A stretch of 62,183 bases of DNA from Rhodobacterales bacterium HKCCE4037 (GTDB taxonomy: Bacteria; Pseudomonadota; Alphaproteobacteria; Rhodobacterales; Rhodobacteraceae), in NCBI GenBank assembly GCA_015689645.1, contig WVSM01000013.1, forward strand, positions 1 to 62,183, written 5' to 3'. Position numbers and translations under genes: made by a program. This document shows positions 17,634 through 26,301 of this stretch, in pieces. Under the pieces are notes generated by a model. It saw nothing but the letters and a program-made list of their open reading frames with translations. It searched no databases and was not told where the DNA came from. Within the stretch, counting starts at the first letter, position 1. The number at the start of each line of letters is the position of its first letter.

Positions 17634-17684
17634 TTACCGACCCATGCGCCTTTCTCCTACAAGTACGACAATGTCGAACGTCAT
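17634..17684 (-). CDS. ilvL: ilv leader peptide (16 aa)
   Basis: The short frame encodes MTFDIVVLVGERRMGR and ends in TAA. It has five branched-chain residues in a row (I-V-V-L-V), the control codons expected for Val/Leu/Ile sensing. A good ribosome site, GAGGAAG, lies a few bases before the ATG. A sigma-70 type promoter precedes it, and a G+C-rich hairpin with a T run follows 25 bases after the stop. Classical attenuation: ribosome stalling at I/V/L codons when charged tRNA is scarce would favour an antiterminator. Confidence 0.88.
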   Translation of the reverse strand: MTFDIVVLVGERRMGR

Positions 17685-17711
17685 TTGACTTCCTCGTTTC
17701 GCGTGGCGGCG

Positions 17712-17740
17712 ACGATAGGTTTGCCGCCATGGGCCGTCAA
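17712..17740 (-). promoter_or_regulatory. sigma-70 promoter of ilvL-ilvI
   Basis: On the minus strand a TTGACG -35 box (17735-17740) and a TATCGT -10 box (17712-17717) are separated by 17 bases. Transcription would start near 17705, about 20 bases before the leader ATG. Confidence 0.7.
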
Positions 17741-18193
17741 CCTGCAAAAGGCGCGCCGCGTGAACAAAATGTCGCGCGCGCGGGTCTCCGCGCAATGAAG
17801 TGCCGCGAGACGCCCTGACGGAGCAATGGCCGCGACTCGGTTGCGCCACTCTATTTGCCAACGCGAAACTTTATGTTGCCTCGTGCGGCCCCTCGGTAAC
17901 TTCGTTTCGCTCAATTATCCGGCCAAATCTGCTAAGAGCCTTGAAAATAGGCATAATTTCAGGACTCACGCCGAAACATCCAACGCCACGACGTTAGCGC
18001 AAACGTAAGGGAAGTCAGGCAGCTAACCGGGGCTATCAGCGATATTGGTAAGAAAATTTTACAAAAAACACCCGTTCGGACAAGAAAACCTGTTTTCGAG
18101 TGCAGACCCTTTCGCTAACGTGCCTCCACTTCTAACGACCTGACGCCCGATCGGGGCGACGGGCGAGTGATCCAAACGGGGAGGATAATACTC
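17741..18193. other. intergenic region between ilvL and the TRAP operon
   Basis: About 450 bases upstream of the ilvL promoter hold no convincing gene; the short frames present lack ribosome sites and family features. The right half (17930-18110) is AT-richer than its surroundings and probably contains the promoter of the divergent TRAP operon. I could not define -10/-35 boxes with confidence. Confidence 0.5.
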
Positions 18194-19288
18194 ATGGATC
18201 GACGTTCATTCCTGCGCACATCCGCAATCGGTGGCGCAGCCGCGGCTACGACGACTCTGGCCGCTCCTGTCTACGCACAGGGCAACCGCGAACTGACGAT
18301 GGTGACGTCGGTTCCGGACGGCTTCGCGGTTTTCGATGACGCGGCACAGCTGTTCATCGACTACGTGACCGAGATGACCGATGGCTCGATCAGCTTCAAC
18401 AAGCAGCCCGCAGGCTCGCTCGTGGGCGCGTTCGAGGTGTTCGACGCCGTGTCCGCAGGTCAGGCAGACGTCTACCACTCGGCGGATTACTACTTCCTCA
18501 ACCAGCACCCGGGCTTCGCCTTCTTCACCTCGGTGCCCTTCGGCATGACCGCCCAGGAAATGGCGAACTGGTACTATCGCCGCGGTGGCCAGGAACTGCA
18601 TGACAACCTGTCCAGCCTGTTCAACATCAAGCCGCTGATGTGCGGCATGACCGCGATGCAGCCCGGCGGCTGGTTCAACACCGAGATCACCTCGGCGCAG
18701 GACCTCCAGGGCCTTCGCTTCCGCATGCCGGGCCAGGGTGGGCAGGTGCTCGGTCGCCTCGGCGCCTCGGTGCAGAACATCCCCGGCGGCGAAATCTACC
18801 AGGCGCTGTCGTCCGGTCAGATCGACGGTGCGGAATGGATCGGCCCCTACGCGGACGAGCGCATGGGCTTCCAGGAAGTCACCAACACCTACTACGCCGC
18901 AGGCTTCCACGAGCCCGGCTCGGCCCTGACCCTCGGCTTCAACCTCGAGATCTGGGAATCGTTCAGCGAGCAACAGAAGCGTCTTCTGCACGTCGCCGCC
19001 GAAGCCGCACATGCGCAGAACACCGCGCTGTCGCTGGCCGAGAACGGTGCAGCCCTCGCGCGTCTGCAGGACGGTGGCGTTCAGGTGCGTCAGTTCCCCG
19101 ATGACGTTTGGGAGGCCTTCGGCACCGCGGCGGCGGAAGTCCGCGAAGAAAGCATGGGCGACCCGCTCTATGCCGAGATCGCCGAGAGCTACTTCGCATC
19201 GCAGTCCGAGTCGGCCGGCTGGTACGAGATCGCCGACGGCGAGTACATGCGCCAGCGGAACCGCGTCAACGCGATGATGGAACAGTAA
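18194..19288 (+). CDS. TRAP transporter solute-binding protein, TakP-like
   Basis: This 364-residue DctP-family periplasmic binding protein starts with a twin-arginine signal (MDRRSFLRTSAIGG, cut after VYAQ). The body matches the pattern of Rhodobacter TakP, which binds 2-oxo acids: AGSLVGAFEVFDAVSAGQAD, GGWFNTEI, LRFRMPGQGGQVLGRLG, IPGGEIYQALSSGQIDGAEW and IGPYADERMGFQEV. The Arg in the RFRMPG segment is the usual carboxylate ligand. GGGAGG precedes the ATG at 18194 by nine bases. It heads the binding protein / small / large permease operon. The substrate is probably a 2-oxo or other organic acid. Confidence 0.93.
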   Translation: MDRRSFLRTSAIGGAAAATTTLAAPVYAQGNRELTMVTSVPDGFAVFDDAAQLFIDYVTEMTDGSISFNKQPAGSLVGAFEVFDAVSAGQADVYHSADYYFLNQHPGFAFFTSVPFGMTAQEMANWYYRRGGQELHDNLSSLFNIKPLMCGMTAMQPGGWFNTEITSAQDLQGLRFRMPGQGGQVLGRLGASVQNIPGGEIYQALSSGQIDGAEWIGPYADERMGFQEVTNTYYAAGFHEPGSALTLGFNLEIWESFSEQQKRLLHVAAEAAHAQNTALSLAENGAALARLQDGGVQVRQFPDDVWEAFGTAAAEVREESMGDPLYAEIAESYFASQSESAGWYEIADGEYMRQRNRVNAMMEQ

Positions 19289-19297
19289 ATCCGTCTC

Positions 19298-19332
19298 GTC
19301 CCCGTCCGGGCCTTGCGTCCGGGCGGGGATTT
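19298..19332 (+). terminator. hairpin between TRAP binding-protein and permease genes
   Basis: An 11-bp stem with one G-U pair (TCCCCGTCCGG / CCGGGCGGGGA) and a 9-base loop is followed by TTTT. It probably reduces permease expression relative to the binding protein. Confidence 0.75.
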
Positions 19333-19399
19333 TCCCTTGAAAGACCGCGCGCCCGCGCCGGGACGCCGTGGCTTCGCCGTCTAGCCTGGAAGAAATCTC

Positions 19400-20311
19400 A
19401 TGGGTGAATTCCTCTACTGGGTGCTGGAGAGCTTCGTTCTCGCGCCGTACCACCTGCTTTATGCCATCACCCATCCGGGCGAGTGGCTGAACTGGAGCAA
19501 CCCGGAATCGCTGGCGCGCTTCATCTACTACGGCGGCTCCAGCGAGTTCTTCTTCGTCGTCATCTTCCTCTTCGTCCTGATCACCGCGCTCGGCATGGCC
19601 TGGAAGCGCGAGATCCTGTGGTTCTGCGTCCGCGTGCTGGAAGGCTTCGCCAACTTCGTCGGAAGGGTCGCGGCATGGGCGGGCCTGATCATGGTGCTTC
19701 AGCAGGTGATGATCGTCTTCCTGCAACGCATCTTCCGCGTTGCCGAAATCGAATTGGGTCCCCTCGGCACGGCCTTCGTGCAGGACCTTAGCTGGTGGGG
19801 CGAGGGCCTCAAGTTCTACAACGCGCTGATCGTCTGCCTCTGCGTCAGCTACACCTTCGTTCAGGGCGGCCATGTCCGCGTCGACCTCGTCTACTCGGCG
19901 GTCAAGTTCCGCACCAAGCGGGCGATCGACATGTTCGGCTCGCTGTTCTTCATGATGCCGGTGATGGTCCTGACCTACATGTACGGCTGGTTCTTCATGT
20001 GGCGCCACCTCGTGCTGCCCGGCCCCTCGGCCACGGTCGATCTCGACCGGATGATCATGCAGGCCCGGGTGCTGCGCTGGAACGTGGAAACCATCGGCTT
20101 CAGCCCGAACGGCTTCAACGCCTACTTCCTGTTCAAGGTTCTGCTGGTTGCGTTCTGCGTGCTGGTCTTCCTGCAGGCGATGGCGTTCTTCTGGCGCTCG
20201 TATCTCGAATGGCTCGAAGGGCCCGAGAGCGAGGGCAAGTACATCGACAAGGACGTGATGGGCGACGAGGCCGAAGACCTCGAACATGCCATCCATTCGG
20301 GATCGACCTGA
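19400..20311 (+). CDS. TRAP transporter small permease (DctQ), extended
   Basis: A 303-residue membrane protein, long for DctQ (usually 160-200). Four or five hydrophobic segments are visible: about residues 45-65 (EFFFVVIFLFVLITALGMAW), 90-110, 140-165, 190-205 and 250-270. VSYTFVQGGHVRVDLVYSAV fits the DctQ core motif (x-x-R-V-D-h). The acidic C-terminus is cytoplasmic. The gene follows the binding-protein gene by 111 bases across an attenuating hairpin, and precedes the large subunit by 53 bases. Confidence 0.88.
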   Translation: MGEFLYWVLESFVLAPYHLLYAITHPGEWLNWSNPESLARFIYYGGSSEFFFVVIFLFVLITALGMAWKREILWFCVRVLEGFANFVGRVAAWAGLIMVLQQVMIVFLQRIFRVAEIELGPLGTAFVQDLSWWGEGLKFYNALIVCLCVSYTFVQGGHVRVDLVYSAVKFRTKRAIDMFGSLFFMMPVMVLTYMYGWFFMWRHLVLPGPSATVDLDRMIMQARVLRWNVETIGFSPNGFNAYFLFKVLLVAFCVLVFLQAMAFFWRSYLEWLEGPESEGKYIDKDVMGDEAEDLEHAIHSGST

Positions 20312-20364
20312 TCTAACGGACAATTCCGCGACGGGACACGCGCGCGAGTAAAGGGGACAGCATA

Positions 20365-22740
20365 ATGCTTTTCGGTTTGGATGGGGTCGAGATCGGTCTG
20401 ATCATCGTCTTCCTGACACTCTTCGCCGGGATCATGACCGGCTTTCCGGTGGCCTTCGCCATCGGCGGGGCGGGGATCATCTCGTTCGCGATCATCGCCG
20501 CGCTCGACAGCGCGGGTCTGCTGATCCACCAGGCGATCGACACAAGTTCGGCGGAATACGCGGCCATCGTGGCCGAAGGGGTGGCGCGCGACGCCATATC
20601 CGTCTTCCGATACCCGGAATTGCCAAGGATCGAAGAGCACCTGTTCGACGGCGGCTGGCAACAGGCGATGGACCGCAACCTGTCGTTCATCGTCAACCGC
20701 ATGAACGAACGCGTGATCGCGGGCCAGTCGATCGAGACGCTGCTCGCCGTGGCCATGTTCGTGATGATGGGCATCACGCTGGAACGCTCGAAGATCGCCG
20801 AGGACCTGCTGACCACCATGGCGCGCGTCTTCGGCCCGCTGCCGGGCGGCCTGGCCGTGTCCATCGTGATCGTGGGCGCGTTCCTCGCCGCCTCGACCGG
20901 CATCGTTGGTGCCACCGTGGTGACCATGGGCCTGCTGGCCCTGCCGACCATGCTGCGCAACAACTACTCGCCGGAACTGGCGACCGGTGTGATCGCCGCC
21001 TCGGGCACGCTGGGGCAGATCATCCCGCCCTCCATCGTGATCGTCCTTCTCGGCACGCTCGTCGGTGACCTCTACGCCACGGGGCAGGAGACGCGGGCGC
21101 AGCTTGCGGGCTGTTCCGACGCGCTGACCTACCTTGGTGAGCCTGCGGTCCTGTCGGTCGGCACTCTGTTCCAGGCAGCACTGCTGCCGGGCCTGTTCCT
21201 CGCCTTCCTCTACGGCGCCTATGCCTTCGGCTTCGCGCTGCTCCGGCCCGCCTCGGCCCCGCCGGTGCAGATGGACGAGGTGACGGGCGGCGAAGTCGTG
21301 ACCCGGAACGAGGCGCTCCTGTGGTATCTCGCGGCCCCAATCGCGCTGATCGTCGTCATGGTCCTGGCCGGCATGTCCGGCGTGGTGGGCCAGCAGACCG
21401 TGTCGCTGACCGATACCTCCACCCGCGCCGCCGGCCCGAGCCTGCGCACCAATGTCTCCGAGCAATGCCAGGCCGCGATGATCGAGTTGCACGGGCAGGA
21501 GGCCTGGGACCAGGCCATCGCCGAGGGGGAGGCCATGGCCAATGCCCCCGCCGACGAAGGCCCCGACCTGTCGGAAATGACCGAGGAGGAGATCGCTGCC
21601 GCCGAGGAGGCCGCCACCGCCGCCGCCATCGACAGCCTGCCCCCTATCGGCACCGGCGTGGCCGTCGTGGTGACGCTTCTGGGCCTGATCCTGATCATCG
21701 CGCGCGGCGTCTCGCCGTCGTCGACCCCGGTGCCCCTGATTGCGGGCGGCCTCGGCCTTGTCGTGGCGCTGCTCGTGGACGTGATCCTCATCGCGCCCAC
21801 GACCTCGCCCGGCGCGTCGATGCTGCTGCTCATCATCCCCATCGGCGTGGCGCTCTGGGGCTGCAAGGTGGCGATGGGACGGTTGTCGCAGAACGAGCTT
21901 CTGCGCGTGGTCTTCCCGCCGCTGGTACTGATCGTCGCCGTTCTGGGCTCGATCCTCGGCGGCATCACCAACCCCACGCCCGCCGCGGCGCTGGGGGCGG
22001 CCGGCGCCATCATGTTGGCGGCCTACCGCAAGCTGAAGGACGAGGACGGACTGTCGCAGATCATCATCTGGGCGAGCTTCGCCGTGGTCATCATGATCCT
22101 GATGGGCGTCAACTTCGATCTGCGGATCACCCGCGACAGCATCCCGTTCGAGGATTGGGCGGCCTATATCATCGCGCAGGCGGCCTACCATTTCGCCTTC
22201 TTCGGGCTGCTCTACGGCTGCTGGGTCCTGCTGCGTACCTCGGTGCTCGGCCCGGTGGTGCGCGAGACGGCGAAGGTCACCAGCATGGTCTTCACCATCC
22301 TGATCGGGTCGCAGCTGCTGAACCTCGTGCTGATCTCCTTCGGGGGCGAGCATTACATCCAGCAGTTCCTCCGCGCCTTCGACAATGAATGGGCCGTGTT
22401 CCTGCTGGTGATGCTGATCCTGTTCGTCCTGGGCTTCGTGCTCGACTTCCTCGAGATCATCTACATCGTGATCCCGATCGTGGGGCCGGTGATCTACGGC
22501 GGCACGCTCGACCCGAAATGGGTGACGATCATGATCGCGGTGAACCTGCAGACCTCGTTCCTGACGCCGCCCTTCGGCTTCGCGTTGTTCTACCTGCGCG
22601 GCGTCGCCCCGGCCTCGGTCACGACGGGTCACATCTACCGCGGCGTGCTGCCCTTCGTGGGCATCCAGGTGCTGGGTCTGGCGCTGCTGTGGCTGTTCCC
22701 GGGCATCGTGACCATCGTGCCGGACCTGCTGCCGAACTGA
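20365..22740 (+). CDS. TRAP transporter large permease (DctM), strongly extended
   Basis: A 791-residue protein, nearly twice the usual ~430. The N-terminal DctM part (GVEIGLIIVFLTLFAGIMTG, then MFVMMGITLERSKIAEDLL, then ASGTLGQIIPPSIVIVLLG) is interrupted near residues 50-120 by a soluble insert. After the middle region (~300) come extra membrane segments and an acidic stretch (~385-425, with MTEEEIAAAEEAATAAAIDS). The second half of DctM resumes near ~530, with GGITNPTPAAALGAAGAIML and finally FLTPPFGFALFYLRG. The order of both DctM halves is intact, so it should be functional. Similar large forms occur in marine alphaproteobacteria. Confidence 0.88.
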   Translation: MLFGLDGVEIGLIIVFLTLFAGIMTGFPVAFAIGGAGIISFAIIAALDSAGLLIHQAIDTSSAEYAAIVAEGVARDAISVFRYPELPRIEEHLFDGGWQQAMDRNLSFIVNRMNERVIAGQSIETLLAVAMFVMMGITLERSKIAEDLLTTMARVFGPLPGGLAVSIVIVGAFLAASTGIVGATVVTMGLLALPTMLRNNYSPELATGVIAASGTLGQIIPPSIVIVLLGTLVGDLYATGQETRAQLAGCSDALTYLGEPAVLSVGTLFQAALLPGLFLAFLYGAYAFGFALLRPASAPPVQMDEVTGGEVVTRNEALLWYLAAPIALIVVMVLAGMSGVVGQQTVSLTDTSTRAAGPSLRTNVSEQCQAAMIELHGQEAWDQAIAEGEAMANAPADEGPDLSEMTEEEIAAAEEAATAAAIDSLPPIGTGVAVVVTLLGLILIIARGVSPSSTPVPLIAGGLGLVVALLVDVILIAPTTSPGASMLLLIIPIGVALWGCKVAMGRLSQNELLRVVFPPLVLIVAVLGSILGGITNPTPAAALGAAGAIMLAAYRKLKDEDGLSQIIIWASFAVVIMILMGVNFDLRITRDSIPFEDWAAYIIAQAAYHFAFFGLLYGCWVLLRTSVLGPVVRETAKVTSMVFTILIGSQLLNLVLISFGGEHYIQQFLRAFDNEWAVFLLVMLILFVLGFVLDFLEIIYIVIPIVGPVIYGGTLDPKWVTIMIAVNLQTSFLTPPFGFALFYLRGVAPASVTTGHIYRGVLPFVGIQVLGLALLWLFPGIVTIVPDLLPN

Positions 22741-22764
22741 TCGTCAGAGATTGCGCAATTCGGA

Positions 22765-22788
22765 AAAGGGCCCCTCGCGGGGCCCTTT
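22765..22788 (+). terminator. terminator after the TRAP operon
   Basis: A perfect 10-bp stem (AAAGGGCCCC / GGGGCCCTTT) has a TCGC tetraloop and lies 24 bases after the dctM stop. The T run is short. Confidence 0.8.
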
Positions 22789-22970
22789 CCTCATGCGCCG
22801 GGGGGGCCGCCTCCTCGCGCGGGCGTTGCCCGCCCTCGTCGGCGGCGGTGGCCCGGCGCAAGCGCCGGGCGGCGCGGGTGAGGAGCGCGCGTCCCTGTCC
22901 CGAACCTCGCCGCCCGTAGCGGGCGATGGATCGTGCATTTTCATGGAACAAAGAGGGGCGGGGCGGCGCG

Positions 22971-23354
22971 TCACTCCGCGGGTTCGAGCAGGTCCCAGAG
23001 GTTGCCCCAGGGGTCGCGCCACTGGGCGACGGTTCCGTAGGCTTCCCGGCGGGGGGCTTCGAGGAACCGGCCACCGGCGGCGTCGATCCGGGCGGCGTCG
23101 CGGGTGAAGTCATCGGTGTGCAGGAAAAAGCCAACCCGGTCGCCGAGCTGTGCGCCAAGTGCGGTGCGCTGGCCGTCGGAAGTGGGTTCCGCCAGCAGAA
23201 GCGCCGTCCCCGCCGTGCCGACGGGCGCCACCGTGACCCAGCGTTTGCGGCCCTGGTCCTCGTCGCCGAGAAGCTGCCAGCCGAGACCGCCTACGAAGAA
23301 CGCGATGCCCTCGTCGTAGGAAGGCACCAGCAGGGTCACGAGTGCAAGGCTCAC
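22971..23354 (-). CDS. VOC-family (glyoxalase/bleomycin-resistance-like) protein
   Basis: A 127-residue single-domain VOC protein: the first beta-alpha-beta unit is [18 protein letters not shown] and the last includes [19 protein letters not shown], the common metal-site Glu region at the C-terminus. Substrate unknown. The GTG start at 23354 overlaps the stop of the bpt gene (GTGA), which fixes the start and implies coupling. Confidence 0.85.
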   Translation of the reverse strand: MSLALVTLLVPSYDEGIAFFVGGLGWQLLGDEDQGRKRWVTVAPVGTAGTALLLAEPTSDGQRTALGAQLGDRVGFFLHTDDFTRDAARIDAAGGRFLEAPRREAYGTVAQWRDPWGNLWDLLEPAE

Positions 23355-24175
23355 GCCTCTTCGCCGCGCAGATCCGGAAGGGTGATCTGGGCCACCTGCT
23401 GCGCGATCGGGTCGGTCGAGAGCGGATGGGTCTGGGTCGAGTATTCCTCGGGCTTGCCGAGCGGCTGCCACTGGCCGCCGATGTAGACCTCCAGCGCCGG
23501 GAAGCTGGCCTTGTATCCCATCTTGTCCGACCCGGGCACCCAGTAGCCGAGGTAGACGTAGGGAAGGCCCGCCTGGCGCGCGAGTTCGACATGGTCGAGG
23601 ATCACGTAGGTGCCGAGCGAGTTCCGGTGCAACTCGGGCGCGAAGAAGGAATAGACGAGGCTGAGGCCGTCATCGAGAATGTCGGTCAGGCAGACGGCGG
23701 CCAGATCCTCCTCGGCGGTCTCGTCGCGGTACTCGATGACCCGCGTGCGCACCGGCGTCTCCTCGATCATCGCGGCGAATTCGAAGACATCCATGTCGGC
23801 CATGCCGCCATCGGCGTGGCGCGCGTCGAGGTAGCTGCGGAACAGGGCGTATTGCTCTTCCGTGGCCCAGGCGGAGCGCGGGTTGCGGACGAGGTGGGCG
23901 TTGCGTTTCGCGATCCGGCGCTGGCTGCGCTTGGGCTTGAAATCGGCCACCCGGATGCGCGCCGACAGACAGGCGGCGCAATCGGTGCAGGAGGGCCGGT
24001 AGAGCACGTTCTGCGAGCGGCGAAAGCCTTGTTTCGACAGGGTATTGTTGAGCTTTTCCGCCTGCTCGCCCTGAAGCGCGGTGAACAGTTTCCGTTCCCG
24101 CCGCCCGTCGAGGTAAGGGCAGGATTGGGGGGCCGTCACGTAGAATTGCGGCGCTACTGGGAGTGTGTGGCGCAT
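23351..24175 (-). CDS. bpt: aspartate/glutamate leucyltransferase (N-end rule aminoacyl-tRNA-protein transferase)
   Basis: This 274-residue enzyme transfers Leu from tRNA onto N-terminal Asp/Glu of proteins, marking them for ClpAP degradation. The N-terminal ATE domain has [15 protein letters not shown] (~18-32) and [15 protein letters not shown] (~59-73) with the conserved Cys residues. The C-terminal GNAT-like part has [20 protein letters not shown], then [16 protein letters not shown] (~230-245). The start at 24175 (MRHTLPVAP) fits family length; the longer open frame is shadow. Coupled to the following VOC gene. Confidence 0.95.
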   Translation of the reverse strand: MRHTLPVAPQFYVTAPQSCPYLDGRRERKLFTALQGEQAEKLNNTLSKQGFRRSQNVLYRPSCTDCAACLSARIRVADFKPKRSQRRIAKRNAHLVRNPRSAWATEEQYALFRSYLDARHADGGMADMDVFEFAAMIEETPVRTRVIEYRDETAEEDLAAVCLTDILDDGLSLVYSFFAPELHRNSLGTYVILDHVELARQAGLPYVYLGYWVPGSDKMGYKASFPALEVYIGGQWQPLGKPEEYSTQTHPLSTDPIAQQVAQITLPDLRGEEA

Positions 24176-24303
24176 GGGCTCGCGTAAGGCTGGTTGCCCA
24201 CAAGGTGCAAGATAAGCCACGGCCTCGCAACTGCTTTCTGAAACAGGGTTACCGCGGCGCCGCGGCGGGCAGAACTGTCGCCCCGCTGCGCCGCCTGTCA
24301 GGC

Positions 24304-24762
24304 CTATCGGGCCGAGCAGTTCAGCATCACGGCGCCGGTCGCCTCGTCGGCGAGGCCGCGGTTCAGCGGTCGCGCGATCATCATGCCGATGGACAGGATC
24401 TGGATCAGGAAGAACGTGGCCCCGACAAGGAAGACGGCCGTGTGCAGCACCGCCTCGCCATTGGTCAGCGGCTGGCCCAAGCGGTTGCGCAGCTCGATCG
24501 ACATGACGCGCATGCCAAGCGTGGCCGAACGGTTGCGGATCGTGATCCAGCGATAGAGGAAGGCCAGCATGGCGTGGATCGGGATCCAAAGCAGGAAGGC
24601 GATGCCCGCCGTCAGGATGCTCAGGAGGACCATCGTCGCGAAGATAAGCCCGGCGTCGATCACCCATGCGAAGAAGCGTTTGGGCAGGACGCCGTCGTAA
24701 TAGGCCGGATCGTAGGCGGGATCGGGCAGGTGGTGCATCGGTTGGCTCATGGCGTGGGACAT
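24304..24762 (-). CDS. RDD-family membrane protein
   Basis: A 152-residue protein with the RDD signature: [20 protein letters not shown] (~28-48, Arg and Asp of the first helix), then an amphipathic region [16 protein letters not shown] with the typical T-x-G-M/K-x-x-x, and two further hydrophobic stretches. RDD proteins are of uncertain role (ion or proton transport suggested in some). Start at 24762 or 24750 (both ATG, MSHAMSQ); the upstream GGAG favours 24762. Confidence 0.85.
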   Translation of the reverse strand: MSHAMSQPMHHLPDPAYDPAYYDGVLPKRFFAWVIDAGLIFATMVLLSILTAGIAFLLWIPIHAMLAFLYRWITIRNRSATLGMRVMSIELRNRLGQPLTNGEAVLHTAVFLVGATFFLIQILSIGMMIARPLNRGLADEATGAVMLNCSAR

Positions 24763-24856
24763 AAGGGTCCGGTCTCCGGTTGAAAAGAGTGGCGCGCCCC
24801 GCGCCTGGGGAATGGGACGGCGCGGGGCGCGCGGGGTGCCGGGGCTGCGGGGGGCG

Positions 24857-25288
24857 TCAAGCCTCGGCAGGGGACGTCAGGCGACGCTGCGCGCGGGCGC
24901 GGTCGTCCATGAACTGGTCGAATTCGTGCTTGTCCTTGGCCTCGCGCAGGCGGTCGAGGAAGCCGTCGAACTGCGTGCGCTCCTTCTCCAGCCGCTCCAG
25001 CAGCGTCTCGCGGTAGGCGTCGAAGCTGGCATTGCCGGAGGAGGGAAGGGGGTCGCCGCCCGGCACATCGGGGCGCAGCGCCGCGACACCGGATTCAAGC
25101 GTGAAGCGCCCGCTGACGGCGGGGATCCGGCCCCATTGCCAGGCGAAAAGCGCGGCCAGCGCGACACCGACCAGCCCGAACAGGGCCATGGCGGTGATCG
25201 AGACGGCGATGGCGAACCCGGCATAGAGCAGGATCGACAGGACCTGCACGGGGGTCGAGGGGCGGGGATCGTCGGTGAGGCGTGACAT
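24857..25288 (-). CDS. DUF2852 family membrane protein (copy B)
   Basis: A 143-residue protein with two hydrophobic helices (about residues 12-55) and the DUF2852 C-terminal signature: SGNASFDAYRETLLERLEKE followed by FDGFLDRLREAKDKHEFDQF. It is a tandem paralogue of the next gene upstream (25375-25788); the last 50 residues match nearly position by position. The family is alphaproteobacterial and has no assigned function. The shared tail is probably a cytoplasmic coiled coil. Confidence 0.88.
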   Translation of the reverse strand: MSRLTDDPRPSTPVQVLSILLYAGFAIAVSITAMALFGLVGVALAALFAWQWGRIPAVSGRFTLESGVAALRPDVPGGDPLPSSGNASFDAYRETLLERLEKERTQFDGFLDRLREAKDKHEFDQFMDDRARAQRRLTSPAEA

Positions 25289-25374
25289 GGGGAGGGTCCT
25301 GTCCTTCGAGGGCACTTGAGGCACCGGTTATGAAAAGGCCGGGCCTGCCGTTTCGGGCGGGCTCGGCCAAGGGG

Positions 25375-25788
25375 TTACGCAGAGGCCTCACCGGCATCCG
25401 CGGATTTCTTGCGGTCTTCCATGAACTGGTCGAATTCCTGCTTGTCCTTGGCCTCGCGCAGGCGGTTCAGGAAGCTTTCGAACGCCTCCTGCTCGTCTTC
25501 GAGGCGGCGCAGCGTGTCGGCCTTGTAGGCGTCGAAAGCGCTGTTGCCGGAGGTGCGGAAGCTGTGCCCGTGGCGGGCGTGACGGCGGGACGAACAGGAC
25601 CCGTTGAACATGCGTTTACTCCAGATCATATAGGCCAGAAGGGCCAAGCCAATCGGCCAGAAGAAGATGAAGCCCAACACCATGGCGGCGATCCATGCGC
25701 CTTTGCCACGGGCATCGAGCCAGTTTTCAGTTTTGCTGAACCAGCCCTGGGCCTCGGTGGCGAGGGCGGGAGCGGCGGAAGTGGTCAT
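25375..25788 (-). CDS. DUF2852 family membrane protein (copy A)
   Basis: A 137-residue protein. Two adjacent hydrophobic segments (about 33-58, AWIAAMVLGFIFFWPIGLAL) are followed by a basic, Ser/His-rich stretch and the DUF2852 tail (SGNSAFDAYKADTLRRLEDE, then FLNRLREAKDKQEFDQFMED). The AAGGAG ribosome site lies a few bases before the ATG at 25788. It heads a tandem pair with 24857-25288. Forty-three bases upstream is a perfect inverted repeat that could be its operator. Confidence 0.88.
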   Translation of the reverse strand: MTTSAAPALATEAQGWFSKTENWLDARGKGAWIAAMVLGFIFFWPIGLALLAYMIWSKRMFNGSCSSRRHARHGHSFRTSGNSAFDAYKADTLRRLEDEQEAFESFLNRLREAKDKQEFDQFMEDRKKSADAGEASA

Positions 25789-25830
25789 GTAGTCTCTCCT
25801 TCGGGTTTCGGTTGCTGCGTGAATGTAAAT

Positions 25831-25845
25831 GTTAATCACATTAAC
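25831..25845 (-). promoter_or_regulatory. candidate operator upstream of DUF2852 genes
   Basis: A perfect dyad GTTAAT-CAC-ATTAAC lies 43 bases before the copy A start. It could be a repressor site. A divergent ArsR gene starts 121 bases further right. Confidence 0.45.
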
Positions 25846-25924
25846 TCATATGGGAGACCCGGCGGCCCGCGCAAGAGGGTAAGTGAATCTTTTTTACATC
25901 TGGGGAGAAAAGCCGCTTCCAGTT

Positions 25925-25944
25925 ATATAAGGAATCGGTTATAT
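25925..25944 (+). promoter_or_regulatory. AT-rich inverted repeat before ArsR gene
   Basis: ATATAA and TTATAT arms are separated by eight bases and end 21 bases before the ArsR start. ArsR/SmtB repressors often bind such imperfect AT-rich dyads over their own promoter, so this is a candidate autoregulatory operator. Confidence 0.5.
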
Positions 25945-25965
25945 GAATTAGGGCAAGGAGGCCCC

Positions 25966-26301
25966 ATGTCCGCACTCGACCGCCGTTTCGCAGCCCTCTC
26001 CGACCCGACCCGCCGCGCCATTCTCGAACGGCTGGGGCAGGGGGAGGCCACGGTCGCCGACCTCTCCGGCATCGCCCCGATCAGCCAGCCCGCGCTCAGC
26101 CGTCACCTCAAGGTGCTGGAAGCCGCGGGCCTGATCGAAACCCGCATCGACGCGCAACGCCGCCCGCGCCGCCTGCGCCCGGAGGCGGTGGCCGAAACGA
26201 CCCAATGGCTCGCGCAACTGCAACAGATGGCCGAGGCCAATTTCAAGCGGCTCGATGCGCTCCTCGACGACATTTCCCCCGAACCGAAGGACCAGACCTG
26301 A
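25966..26301 (+). CDS. ArsR-family transcriptional regulator
   Basis: A 111-residue winged-helix repressor. ALDRRFAALSDPTRRAILER opens the domain and the recognition helix is in ISQPALSRHLKVLEAAGLI (~39-57). No metal-binding Cys motif (ELCVCDL) is present, so it is not of the arsenic/metal-sensing type. An AAGGAG ribosome site precedes the ATG. Its stop overlaps the start of the next gene (TGATG); ArsR-SRPBCC pairs like this are common, and the regulator probably controls itself and its partner. Confidence 0.92.
   Translation: MSALDRRFAALSDPTRRAILERLGQGEATVADLSGIAPISQPALSRHLKVLEAAGLIETRIDAQRRPRRLRPEAVAETTQWLAQLQQMAEANFKRLDALLDDISPEPKDQT

Noticed and set aside
18206-22632. 705- and 836-codon minus-strand frames across the TRAP genes
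   Set aside because: The real proteins (TRAP binding protein, DctQ, DctM) are on the plus strand with membrane helices and family motifs; the antisense translations are His/Arg/Asp-rich with no domain.
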